A DNA stretch of 63,884 bases, taken from Erwinia typographi (GTDB lineage Bacteria; Pseudomonadota; Gammaproteobacteria; Enterobacterales; Enterobacteriaceae). The DNA is taken from positions 1 to 63,884 of the forward strand of contig NZ_JRUQ01000026.1 in the NCBI RefSeq assembly GCF_000773975.1, given 5' to 3'. Under the pieces are notes generated by a model. That model had not been told where the DNA came from and searched no databases. It saw nothing but the letters and a program-made list of their open reading frames with translations. Shown piece by piece: positions 8,026 to 16,433 of this stretch (its first letter is position 1; each line of letters opens with the position of its first letter). The translations under genes and the position numbers were made by a program.

Positions 8026-10128
8026 ATGAACGGAACGGAACCGAAAAATATCAGAACACGCGGCGTTATCTCGAAAGATGATATTGGCGTATGCAGCACC
8101 GGGGGAGAGATGGTGAACCGGCGATGTGCAGTTCATCGCCCGTTACCCTGCATTGTTATTCTGGTTCACGGTGTTAATGACGTGGGTGAAGCCTATCAGA
8201 ACCAGGATGAAGGCATCTGTGCCGGGCTGAACCATCGTCTGGGCCGTGACGATCTGCATCCCCATGACTGGACAGAGCATGAGTTTATGATCTCTGACGC
8301 AGACGGAAATCTCTCAACACAGACCTGCTCTGTCGAAAAACAGACCTGCATTGGCGTGGTCAACCGGTCGCCCATTATTCCCTTCTACTGGGGCTATAAA
8401 CCCGTGGATAACGCCACGTTTACTGCCGACCAGCAGCGCTACCGGGATGAACTGCAGAAAAAGGGAAACAGGGCCGACCTGGCTTACGATACCTACCAGC
8501 AGAATGATGCCGGAAAAAAAAGAAATCACGATAACCAGAACACCGACAACCTGAATAACTGGCTCGATACCGGTTTCGCCAAAGGCGGGGGAACCTTTGC
8601 CAATGCCACCACCAATATTCCGGATATGTTTGGCCCCGGTGCCAGTGGCGCGGCGCTGGATATTATCGGTAAATTCTCCCGCTCCCGGATGAACGGCGGT
8701 GACTGGAGTCATCCTATTTATCAGAACCCGCATCGCATCTATCAGGCGTATGCGGCAAGGCGGCTGGCGGATTTGATTATCGCTATCAGACTCAATGAAC
8801 CGACCAAATACGACACCATCAATATTGTTGCCCACAGCCAGGGCACCATTATCACCCTGCTGGCAAATATGTGGGTAAAAGCGGCAGGGTATGAACCTGC
8901 CGACTGCGTAATTCTTAACCACTCACCCTATTCACTGGAAAGCCGCATCCTGGAAAACGCCCAGCCGGGAAAACATCAGACCAGCCAGGCGAGACAGGAA
9001 ACGCTGACGAACTTCTGTAAGCTGATGGCAACCAACGCCCGCTATAACGGCGGAAAAGCGCATGATGCTACCGATATTCAGCAACTGTTTGACAGCACCT
9101 GCCTGCACCGGGTCAATCGCTGGAGCGATACGGCATTCAGCCGCAATAATTTTGGCATGGTGTACAACTATTTCTGCCCGAATGACCTGGTGGTTTCGAT
9201 GCTCCCGGTTAAGGGCTTTGGCTGGAGCGGTGCGCGCGACGGGGTTCGCAGTCAACTGGGCGATAACTTCCGGCAGCGGGTATTCTGCAAAGGGGTGACG
9301 GTCGGGGATAAAACCGGCTACCACTTCACTATGCCACCACGGCAGATGGACGACCAGAAAGTACCGTTACAGGATGCCAGCTGGGAGTTTAATGATGTCA
9401 CTGTAAACGCTCCGCTCCTGCCCGAGCCGTTTGAATTTAAGCTGATGACTGAGCAGGGTTACAGCTACAGGTTGTCGGAGTCTGACAAGCTTATTTCCCG
9501 CGCGGCGATAAAAGCAGAACGGTTTATTACGGAAACGGTCAGCGTGCCAAACACCCGATCGTTCATCGCCCTGCGTGACGGCCAGATGCTCAGCCCGGAG
9601 CAGGTAAAAGAGATTGCGGCGCGTAAGCCGGGTAATCCCGAAATCGTGGATGGCCGGGTGACAGGTCACCCTGACGGTCCTGTACAGAAATTAACCCTTC
9701 GCCGCAGGATGACAGACAGTGAGCTGGATAAAGCCGTTGAGGTCCTCTCATCCTACAGCCAGCACTCATCCATTGTATGCAGCCAGTACGCCCCCAGAAT
9801 GGCCATGGCCTATGACCTGGCAATCGGGCAGAACAAAGCGTTCGAGAATGAGAAATTCTGGGATGGTTTGTTGTTGCAGGCAGACTGGCGCAGACCCGGA
9901 AACCCGGAGCCTAAAATCAAAAAATACTATCAGGAAGGTATTCTGCCGCCAGACTTCAAGCCCCTGATGAATAAACCGGAAACGGGCGAAAAACCAATGC
10001 CAACCAGTGAGTTTGGCGTGGTGAATGATTACGGTCCACGCCAGCGGGTTCAGCCCGGCACAAAGCGGGATATGGAAAATAAAATGGTGGATGTCCTGCA
10101 ATGGGAAATGCCAAAACCGCTGGTATAA
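8026..10128 (+). CDS. T6SS lipase effector, Tle3-like (alpha/beta hydrolase)
   Basis: A 700-residue protein directly after vgrG. The segment IVILVHGVNDVGE (~44-56) is an oxyanion-hole strand, and INIVAHSQGT (~266-275) is a nucleophile elbow with Ser271 in an A-H-S-Q-G setting, as in the Tle3 phospholipase family (DUF3274 type). The long C-terminal part contains further conserved-looking Asp/His residues (for example FCPNDLVVSMLP ~383-394), which may supply the acid. No signal peptide is present, as expected for cargo loaded on VgrG. The neighbouring lipoprotein is the expected immunity partner, implying that the target is phospholipid reached in the periplasm of rival cells. Family assignment is by pattern and context. 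Confidence 0.85.
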   Translation: MNGTEPKNIRTRGVISKDDIGVCSTGGEMVNRRCAVHRPLPCIVILVHGVNDVGEAYQNQDEGICAGLNHRLGRDDLHPHDWTEHEFMISDADGNLSTQTCSVEKQTCIGVVNRSPIIPFYWGYKPVDNATFTADQQRYRDELQKKGNRADLAYDTYQQNDAGKKRNHDNQNTDNLNNWLDTGFAKGGGTFANATTNIPDMFGPGASGAALDIIGKFSRSRMNGGDWSHPIYQNPHRIYQAYAARRLADLIIAIRLNEPTKYDTINIVAHSQGTIITLLANMWVKAAGYEPADCVILNHSPYSLESRILENAQPGKHQTSQARQETLTNFCKLMATNARYNGGKAHDATDIQQLFDSTCLHRVNRWSDTAFSRNNFGMVYNYFCPNDLVVSMLPVKGFGWSGARDGVRSQLGDNFRQRVFCKGVTVGDKTGYHFTMPPRQMDDQKVPLQDASWEFNDVTVNAPLLPEPFEFKLMTEQGYSYRLSESDKLISRAAIKAERFITETVSVPNTRSFIALRDGQMLSPEQVKEIAARKPGNPEIVDGRVTGHPDGPVQKLTLRRRMTDSELDKAVEVLSSYSQHSSIVCSQYAPRMAMAYDLAIGQNKAFENEKFWDGLLLQADWRRPGNPEPKIKKYYQEGILPPDFKPLMNKPETGEKPMPTSEFGVVNDYGPRQRVQPGTKRDMENKMVDVLQWEMPKPLV

Positions 10129-10143
10129 ATTAAGGAAGGCAGG

Positions 10144-10875
10144 ATGAGCAGAAAAAACTGGTTTCTAATTATAGGATTGCTTGCGCTCAGTGGCTGTCAT
10201 GCCGCCCCCAGAAAAGTACCCACCCAGGTAGTGTATCGCTTTGACGACCACCGCTATCTGGAGCTGACAGGCTTTAACTGCGAGGGTGAGCTCTGGTTCA
10301 CTGATACCCAACGCAATATACATAGCGAAGTAACATCGCAGTTCTACCGTATTTTTACCAAGCCTTATCTTCACCCCTCAGAACGTTATATCGCCGTTAC
10401 CATGTATGAAGGGGCCGGTTTCTTTGTTTCAAAAGACTATGGTCAGACATGGTATCTGGCCAGATATACGCCGGGGGGAGGCGCAAACCAATACGGTTCT
10501 TCAAATCCTGAAAGCGACGAAATTGTTTCCTTCACCGTCATAAACGATCAGGGTTTTATCCAGACCAAAACCGGCGATCTCTATATGAGTTCAAAACCCT
10601 TTGACGATCCCCGCCTGCAACCAGGTGGGGCAGGAATTCCCTATACCTACCGTGATTATGACGGTTCTGTGCAGCACGCCCGTTTGAAATCAGGCTCTGC
10701 CGGCCTGGACTGGGGGAGAGAATATATCTCATGGAATGCAGTAGATGGACCTGACCATTGGGGGGTTATTGCACACGATCCCAAATGGCAAAACATCCCC
10801 AATAACGTCCCTGAAGTGAAAAACTATACCGGATGGGATCATATGCAGTGCAACCCGGATCTGGGTGAGTATTAA
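10144..10875 (+). CDS. Periplasmic lipoprotein immunity protein to the lipase effector (Tli3-like)
   Basis: A 243-residue lipoprotein with a short signal peptide ending in the lipobox LSGC (Cys18). It starts 15 bases after the lipase gene with AAGGAAGG upstream. The mature part is mostly beta-rich, with several Trp/Tyr-rich strands (GFFVSKDYGQTWYLARYTPGG), and resembles Tli3-type immunity proteins. By position (vgrG, tle, tli, PAAR) its job is to neutralise the lipase in the periplasm of the producing cell and its kin. No enzyme motif is visible. Confidence 0.82.
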   Translation: MSRKNWFLIIGLLALSGCHAAPRKVPTQVVYRFDDHRYLELTGFNCEGELWFTDTQRNIHSEVTSQFYRIFTKPYLHPSERYIAVTMYEGAGFFVSKDYGQTWYLARYTPGGGANQYGSSNPESDEIVSFTVINDQGFIQTKTGDLYMSSKPFDDPRLQPGGAGIPYTYRDYDGSVQHARLKSGSAGLDWGREYISWNAVDGPDHWGVIAHDPKWQNIPNNVPEVKNYTGWDHMQCNPDLGEY

Positions 10876-10918
10876 TGCTGCCCATCGATATTTACCGAAT
10901 GAGTAACGGAAACTGATT

Positions 10919-11173
10919 ATGCGCGGAGTCATTCGCCTTGGCGACCCCCATTCACACGGCGGTACCGTCGCCACCGCCTCCGGCGCGCTGTTTGCCGGTA
11001 AAAAGGTGATGCTGGCCGGGGATACGGTTTCGTGCCCGCAGCACGGACAGTCTGCGGTGACGGAAGGGCACCCGACCTGGATAATGTCCGGCCGGGCGGT
11101 CATTGTCGATGGCTGTAAGTCAGCCTGCGGGTGCGTACTGCGCACCACGCTGCCGGGCGCAGGAGCAGAGTAA
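10919..11173 (+). CDS. PAAR-domain spike tip protein
   Basis: An 84-residue protein of a single PAAR domain. The opening GVIRLGDPHSHGG, then the repeated glycine turns and metal-ligand candidates (His12, His14, Cys and His in SCPQHG, the C-terminal Cys cluster) match the zinc-binding cone that sharpens the VgrG tip. It has no effector extension. The start is ATG 10919; the next gene begins within a few bases of its stop, so the two are cotranscribed. Confidence 0.93.
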   Translation: MRGVIRLGDPHSHGGTVATASGALFAGKKVMLAGDTVSCPQHGQSAVTEGHPTWIMSGRAVIVDGCKSACGCVLRTTLPGAGAE

Positions 11174-11176
11174 GTG

Positions 11177-12589
11177 ATGCAATGGATTTTGCCGCCGCTG
11201 GCGCGTAAAACGCGGCCGGCGTTTCCGGCCTGGTGGGCGTGGCTCATTCTGCCGCTGGCCTGTGTGGCCGTTGCCGGCGTGATACTGCTGTTCACCTGGC
11301 CGGTTGAGCGGGGCTTTGCCAGCCTGCGCTTCTGGTTCTGGCTGGTGACGGCGCCCCTGCTGGTTGCGGGGACGCTGGGCCTGTTCTGGCTGAGCCACCT
11401 GCTGCACCGCCGGCGTGAGATTGCGTGGCGGCATCTGTTTCTTGACCGTAAACGCGCGCAGTGGATGGTGCTGGGCCGTCGCGCCCTGACGCTGGCCGCC
11501 TGGCATCTGGTCACCCCGGAGCCGGACCTGATGTCTCGCATCACCGGCATGAGCGGCACGCCGCCGGACGCGCCGTCCGCCACGCTGCGCTTACCGCCGG
11601 ATGCCGGCAGTAAGCTCGGGGAGTCGCCGCTGCGCCCGCTTTTTCTGAGTTTACTGGCTCCGCTGACGCCGGCCCTGACCGCCCTGCCGGTGGTGGAGCT
11701 CTGGCTGTCCGCCGCCGGACAGGAGGAAGAGGACTGCCGTCTGGCGCTGGCGCAGGGCTGGCAGTCGCTGCTGAACCGCCCGCTCGCTGACGCCCGCGTC
11801 CACTGGCTGGAACAGCCTGCGGATGCCCTGCTGTTTGACCGCTGGTGTGATGAGCCGTCGGATATTCCCCGGCTGGTGCTGTGCCTGCATCAGATTCAGG
11901 ATGACGCTAAAGCGATGGAGTTCAGCTGCGCCCTCCTGTTCATGCCGCGTAATCAGCGCCTGCCGGAACGGCTGCCGTTTCGCCCGGTGCACGTATTCCG
12001 CCCGCTGCTGACGCCCCGTCAGGCCCCCGAGAAAAAACTGACCGCGCTGCTGGATGTTCAGCAGTGCCCTCCCGGTCACCGCCGCCATCTGTGGGACGCC
12101 GGGCTGGATGCCCGCGCCCGCAACACGCTGCTCGCCACGCTGGATATTTACGGCGAGCCGCTGCCCGCCACCGGTATGCATCTGCTGCCGTCACGGGTGG
12201 GCGAACAGGGGCCCGCGGGGTTTATGCTGGCGCTGACCCTCGCGGCAGCGGCCACCGATACCGGTCAGCAGGGGCAGATGGTGGTGGCGCCGGTGGGGGA
12301 CAGTATCGCCTGCGTGCAGGTCAGCGTCCGGCCGGCGGATGCCGTGCCCGCGCCGGAAGACCGCATTTCACGCTACCCGCTGGCGTGGCTGGGCGCGTCA
12401 GCCTGCCTGCTGACCCTGTACGGCCTGCTGCCGTCTCCCGCCATCCGCCTGGCGCTCTGGCCGTGGCTGCTGGCGGGCTTCGCCCTGTATGCCCTGCTGC
12501 TGGCCTTTGCCATTCCGCTGGCGCTGACGCTCTGGCAGTACCGGCTGGAAGAGGAATGGCTGACGGCGGAAACACGTTCTCATGAGTAA
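11177..12589 (+). CDS. T6SS-associated membrane protein of unknown function
   Basis: 470 residues from ATG 11177 (a GTG codon at 11174 is an alternative). Two transmembrane helices near the N-terminus (~20-42 and ~52-72) are followed by a large cytoplasmic or periplasmic domain (~75-395) and two more helices near the C-terminus (~398-415 and ~421-447). It overlaps the tssM start by 8 bases, so translation is coupled. Similar genes sit between PAAR and icmF/tssM in Klebsiella-type T6SS loci, but no core Tss function has been assigned to them as far as I know. It may be an accessory part of the TssJLM complex. Confidence 0.75.
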   Translation: MQWILPPLARKTRPAFPAWWAWLILPLACVAVAGVILLFTWPVERGFASLRFWFWLVTAPLLVAGTLGLFWLSHLLHRRREIAWRHLFLDRKRAQWMVLGRRALTLAAWHLVTPEPDLMSRITGMSGTPPDAPSATLRLPPDAGSKLGESPLRPLFLSLLAPLTPALTALPVVELWLSAAGQEEEDCRLALAQGWQSLLNRPLADARVHWLEQPADALLFDRWCDEPSDIPRLVLCLHQIQDDAKAMEFSCALLFMPRNQRLPERLPFRPVHVFRPLLTPRQAPEKKLTALLDVQQCPPGHRRHLWDAGLDARARNTLLATLDIYGEPLPATGMHLLPSRVGEQGPAGFMLALTLAAAATDTGQQGQMVVAPVGDSIACVQVSVRPADAVPAPEDRISRYPLAWLGASACLLTLYGLLPSPAIRLALWPWLLAGFALYALLLAFAIPLALTLWQYRLEEEWLTAETRSHE

Positions 12590-15500
12590 AATGGCCTCCC
12601 TGTTCTGGCTGGTGACGGCCCTGCTGCTGCTGGCACTCTGCCAGATACAGGCCCCGCACTGGTTTTCCGCCCCGGGCACCGTCCGGATTGTGCAGGCCGG
12701 CATTCTTCTGGGCTGGCTGCTGGTCATGCGCTTTGGCTTTGCCGTACAGCTGCTGCCCTGGCTGCGCCCGGCGGACAGACAGGACGACGACGCGGAGCGC
12801 GTCCTGGGGCCGCTGTGTGACCGGCATCCTTCGCCGTTCTGGCAGGCGCGTAAAAAGCGGCTGCCGTGGCTGCTGGTCACCGGGCAGGCCGCACTCGTTG
12901 AGTCGCTGATGCCGGGGCTGATAACCGAACGCTGGCAGGTCAGCCGCCGGGGGATACTGCTGTGGTGCGGTGAGCCCGGCCAGATAACCGGCGCGGATAT
13001 CGCCTGGCTGCGCCGCCGGCGCGGGCGACGGGCCCTGAACGCCGTACTGTGGGTAACGGACGCCGGAGAGGCCGGGCGCGGGGATGACATCACCCGCCAC
13101 GCGCTCTGGCAGCAGCTGAAACGCACCGGGGCGCAGCTGGGCTGGCGGCTGCCGGTGTATGCCGTGGTACGGCGGGAGAATGAGCACGACCAGTACGACC
13201 GCCCGCTGCAGGGGACCGGCCTCTGCTGGACGCCCGGCACGTCAGTGGACATCAGCGCCCGGCTGGACGGGCTGGTCCCGGACCTGGTGGCGCAGGGGAT
13301 GAGACAGGTGCAGCATAACCGGCGCTGGAGCTGGCTGCTGCAGCTGGCGCAGGATATCCGCCACGCCGCACTGTCGCCGCTGGCCGCGACGCTGCAGCCG
13401 CTCGTGAATGTACAGAGCGGCGTGCTGCTTTCCGGGGTGTTTTTTATGCCGCCCCCGCCGCCGGGCCAGCATGCCGGTTACCGGGACATCAGCCTGTCAC
13501 CCGCCTGGTACGCGCTGCTGCATCAGGCGCGTATCCGCCGCGGGCAGCGGGACCGGCTGATTTTCCGCGACTGGCTGTACCGGGGCACCCTGGCCGCCAT
13601 CGCTGTGTGGTGGGCCGGGATGCTGACGTCGGCCTGCCTGAACGCCCGCCTGATTAAGGAAAACAGTGCGCTGCTGGCGCAGACTGCCGCCGGTACGGAG
13701 ACGGCGGCCCGGCTGCGCCATCTGCGCGGGCTGCAGCGTCAGACCGCCGTGCTGCTCTGGCGCAGCCGGGAAGGGTCACCGCTTCTGTACCGCTCAGGAC
13801 TGGACCAGAACGCGCGGCAGCTGAGACGCCTGTGGCCCGTCTGGCAGCAGCAGGCTCAGCAGCTGATGCTGGCGCCGGTGATGGCGCAGCTGACCACCCG
13901 CCTTCGTCAGTATACCGACCTGCCGCCCGGCTCCGCCGCGCGCCGCAGCCAGGCCGGCGAAACCTACCGGGACCTCAAGACCCTGCTGATGCTGACGCAG
14001 CCGCAGCGGGCAGAGCCCGCGTTTCTGCAGCAAACCCTGACGCCGCTGTGGCCCGCACCGGACCCGCGTATTCCGCCCGGTGAATGGATGATGCTGTCCT
14101 CAGGCATGACGGCGTTCTTCAGCCACGAGCTGCCCCGGCATCCTGACTGGCGGCAGGCGCCGGATGACCGGCTGGTTGCCGCCGTACGCACGCTGCTGCG
14201 CGGCCAGAAAGGCCTGCGGAACAGTGAGAACGCCCTCTATCAGTCGGTGCTGCTGCAGGCGAAAAAGCACCATCCGGCCCTGTCGCTCAGCGCGCTGCTG
14301 GACGATGACGCCGCCGCCGGCCTGCTGGTCACGGACCAGGCGCTGCCGGGCATCTTCACCCGTGAAGCCTGGGAGAGTGAGGTACGCGGCCTTATCGCAA
14401 AGGTCTCCGCCGCGCGGCAGGTCACGACGGACCCGGTGCTGGATGAGGCCGGAACGGCGGCGTCGCCGGTGCTGAGTGAAGACGCGCTGCGCCGGCGCCT
14501 GACCGCCCGCTATTTCGCCGATTATGCCGGCGCCTGGCTGGGGTTTCTCAACAGTCTCCGCTGGCAGCAGGGCGCCACGCTGAGCGACACCCTCGACCAG
14601 CTGAGCCTGCTCGGCGACAGCCAGCGCTCGCCGCTTATCCGGCTCGGCAGAATGCTGCGCCGTCAGGCGGGCGTGGGACAGGAAGGCCGGACCATGGGCG
14701 ACACCCTGCTCCGGTCGGCAAAACAGCTGGTCGCCGGAGCAGGCGCAGGTACGCCGGAAACGCCGCCGGCGACGGCCGGGGAAGACAGTCCGGAAAGCCG
14801 GCCTGCAGAGGTGGTGGCACGGACCTTCGCGCCGCTGCTGGCCATTCTGCCCGCAGAAGAGGGCCAGAAAGACTCCGCCACGCCGCCCGGCGGCCTGACC
14901 CTGCAGGACTACCTGCTGCAGGTGACACAGGTGCGCCTCCTGCTGCAGCAGGTCACGACGTCAGACGACCCGCGGGGCGGAATGCTGGCCCTGATGCAGG
15001 AGACGCTGCACAGCAGGGACAGCGCGCTGTCCGTTGCACGCACACGCGGCTCACTGATGGCGGCAAGCCTCGGGCAGGACTGGAGCGGATTTGCCACCGC
15101 CGCCTTCAGCGAACCGCTGGAGCAGGCCTGGCAGAGCATCCTGACCCCGGCCGCGCAGGCACTCAATGACGCCTGGCAGCAGCGGGTGGTTTACAGCTGG
15201 CAGACCGCGTTCAGCGGACGTTACCCGTTTACCGCCGGCAGCGGCGATGCGTCGCTGCCCCTGCTGGCGCATTTCATCGCGCCACAGCGCGGCGTGGTGG
15301 AGCAGTTTATCAGCCAGCAGCTTCACGGCCTGGTGGAAAAACAGGGTGATGAGTGGGTGCCGGTTGCCGCCACACAGCAGGCCATGACGGTCAACCCGGC
15401 ATTTCTGGCGGCCGTCAACCTGCTGGCCCGCACCGGCCGCCAGGCGTTTGCGCAGGGCGAAGCCCGCCTGAGCTTTGCCGTTCAGATGCGGCCGCTGCGC

Positions 15501-15908
15501 GGTATTGTGGAGACAACCCTGCAGCTGGATGACGCGCAGCTGAAATACTTCAATCAGCAGGCCGAATGGCAGGCCTTCACCTGGCCGGATAAGCAGACCG
15601 CGCATCCGCAGGCGGTGCTCAGCGTCATCCCGGAGAACCGGAACGGCGATGCGGTACTGCCGCCGGTGACCGTCGCGGCCGCTGACGGCCCCTGGGCGCT
15701 GCTGAGGCTGCTGGACAAAGCCCGCCCTGAGCAGCTTGACAGCAGCCGCTGGCGGCTGAGCTGGACGGATAAAAACGGACAGGTCATTTCGCTGCTGCTG
15801 CGCACAGAAAGCGGGGCCGGGCCGCTGGACCTGCTGGCGCTGAAGGGCTTCACGCTGCCCGCCACCGTGTTCAGTCCGGCGGAGGGCGCTGACCATGGGC
15901 AGCCGTAG
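12582..15908 (+). CDS. tssM: T6SS membrane-complex protein TssM (IcmF/VasK)
   Basis: An 1108-residue protein of normal TssM length. Two N-terminal membrane helices (~5-22 and ~32-50) precede the cytoplasmic domain, a third helix lies at ~330-352 (GTLAAIAVWWAGML), and a long periplasmic part runs to the C-terminus, where TssM contacts TssJ. The place of the Walker A loop reads LLVTGQAALVES (~91-102): the GxxGxGK(S/T) signature is missing, so nucleotide binding is unlikely in this copy. It overlaps both neighbours: 8 bases with the upstream gene and 14 with tssJ. Confidence 0.95.
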   Translation: MSKMASLFWLVTALLLLALCQIQAPHWFSAPGTVRIVQAGILLGWLLVMRFGFAVQLLPWLRPADRQDDDAERVLGPLCDRHPSPFWQARKKRLPWLLVTGQAALVESLMPGLITERWQVSRRGILLWCGEPGQITGADIAWLRRRRGRRALNAVLWVTDAGEAGRGDDITRHALWQQLKRTGAQLGWRLPVYAVVRRENEHDQYDRPLQGTGLCWTPGTSVDISARLDGLVPDLVAQGMRQVQHNRRWSWLLQLAQDIRHAALSPLAATLQPLVNVQSGVLLSGVFFMPPPPPGQHAGYRDISLSPAWYALLHQARIRRGQRDRLIFRDWLYRGTLAAIAVWWAGMLTSACLNARLIKENSALLAQTAAGTETAARLRHLRGLQRQTAVLLWRSREGSPLLYRSGLDQNARQLRRLWPVWQQQAQQLMLAPVMAQLTTRLRQYTDLPPGSAARRSQAGETYRDLKTLLMLTQPQRAEPAFLQQTLTPLWPAPDPRIPPGEWMMLSSGMTAFFSHELPRHPDWRQAPDDRLVAAVRTLLRGQKGLRNSENALYQSVLLQAKKHHPALSLSALLDDDAAAGLLVTDQALPGIFTREAWESEVRGLIAKVSAARQVTTDPVLDEAGTAASPVLSEDALRRRLTARYFADYAGAWLGFLNSLRWQQGATLSDTLDQLSLLGDSQRSPLIRLGRMLRRQAGVGQEGRTMGDTLLRSAKQLVAGAGAGTPETPPATAGEDSPESRPAEVVARTFAPLLAILPAEEGQKDSATPPGGLTLQDYLLQVTQVRLLLQQVTTSDDPRGGMLALMQETLHSRDSALSVARTRGSLMAASLGQDWSGFATAAFSEPLEQAWQSILTPAAQALNDAWQQRVVYSWQTAFSGRYPFTAGSGDASLPLLAHFIAPQRGVVEQFISQQLHGLVEKQGDEWVPVAATQQAMTVNPAFLAAVNLLARTGRQAFAQGEARLSFAVQMRPLRGIVETTLQLDDAQLKYFNQQAEWQAFTWPDKQTAHPQAVLSVIPENRNGDAVLPPVTVAAADGPWALLRLLDKARPEQLDSSRWRLSWTDKNGQVISLLLRTESGAGPLDLLALKGFTLPATVFSPAEGADHGQP

Positions 15909-16431
15909 ACACCTCCGGGCCCTGCGCGGCCTTTCAGCACTTATCCTGGCCGTTCTGCTCAGCGGATGCGGCCTGACGCAGAGCGTGAAAAAAGGGGCGG
16001 GCAGCGTCACCCGCGCCATTTTCTACAAAAAAGTGGACACCCTGCAGCTGCAGCTGGCGGCGAGGAGCGCGCTGAATACCGATGAGGCGCAGATGTCCTC
16101 GCCGGTCGAAGTGCGCATCTGGCCGCTGCGAAAGACCACGGCCTTTACTCAGGCCGCCTACGGCGCGCTGCTGAAGCAGGATGCCGCCACGCTGGCGGCG
16201 GACCTGTCGGGCAGGGCGCTGAGCGTCAGGGTGCTGCCGGGCAACACCACCACGGTAAATATCCCGCTGGCTGACGACGTGCAGGCGGTGGCGGTGGCGG
16301 CGTTCTTCCTGTACCCGGATATGCAGCGGGACAGCTGGCGGCTGACCCTGTCCCGCGATGATATGGTCGCGGACCGGCCGGCAATTATTGAACTGAACAA
16401 CCGGGAACTCCGGATACGGGGCAGGGAGTGA
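15895..16431 (+). CDS. tssJ: T6SS outer-membrane lipoprotein TssJ (SciN)
   Basis: 178 residues with a basic N-terminus, hydrophobic core and lipobox LLSGC (Cys25). The mature part has the beta-sandwich pattern of TssJ/SciN, with VEVRIWPLR and VAAFFLYPD as typical strands. It anchors TssM to the outer membrane. The ATG lies within the last 14 bases of tssM, a translationally coupled arrangement. Confidence 0.92.
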   Translation: MGSRRHLRALRGLSALILAVLLSGCGLTQSVKKGAGSVTRAIFYKKVDTLQLQLAARSALNTDEAQMSSPVEVRIWPLRKTTAFTQAAYGALLKQDAATLAADLSGRALSVRVLPGNTTTVNIPLADDVQAVAVAAFFLYPDMQRDSWRLTLSRDDMVADRPAIIELNNRELRIRGRE

Positions 16432-16433
16432 AC

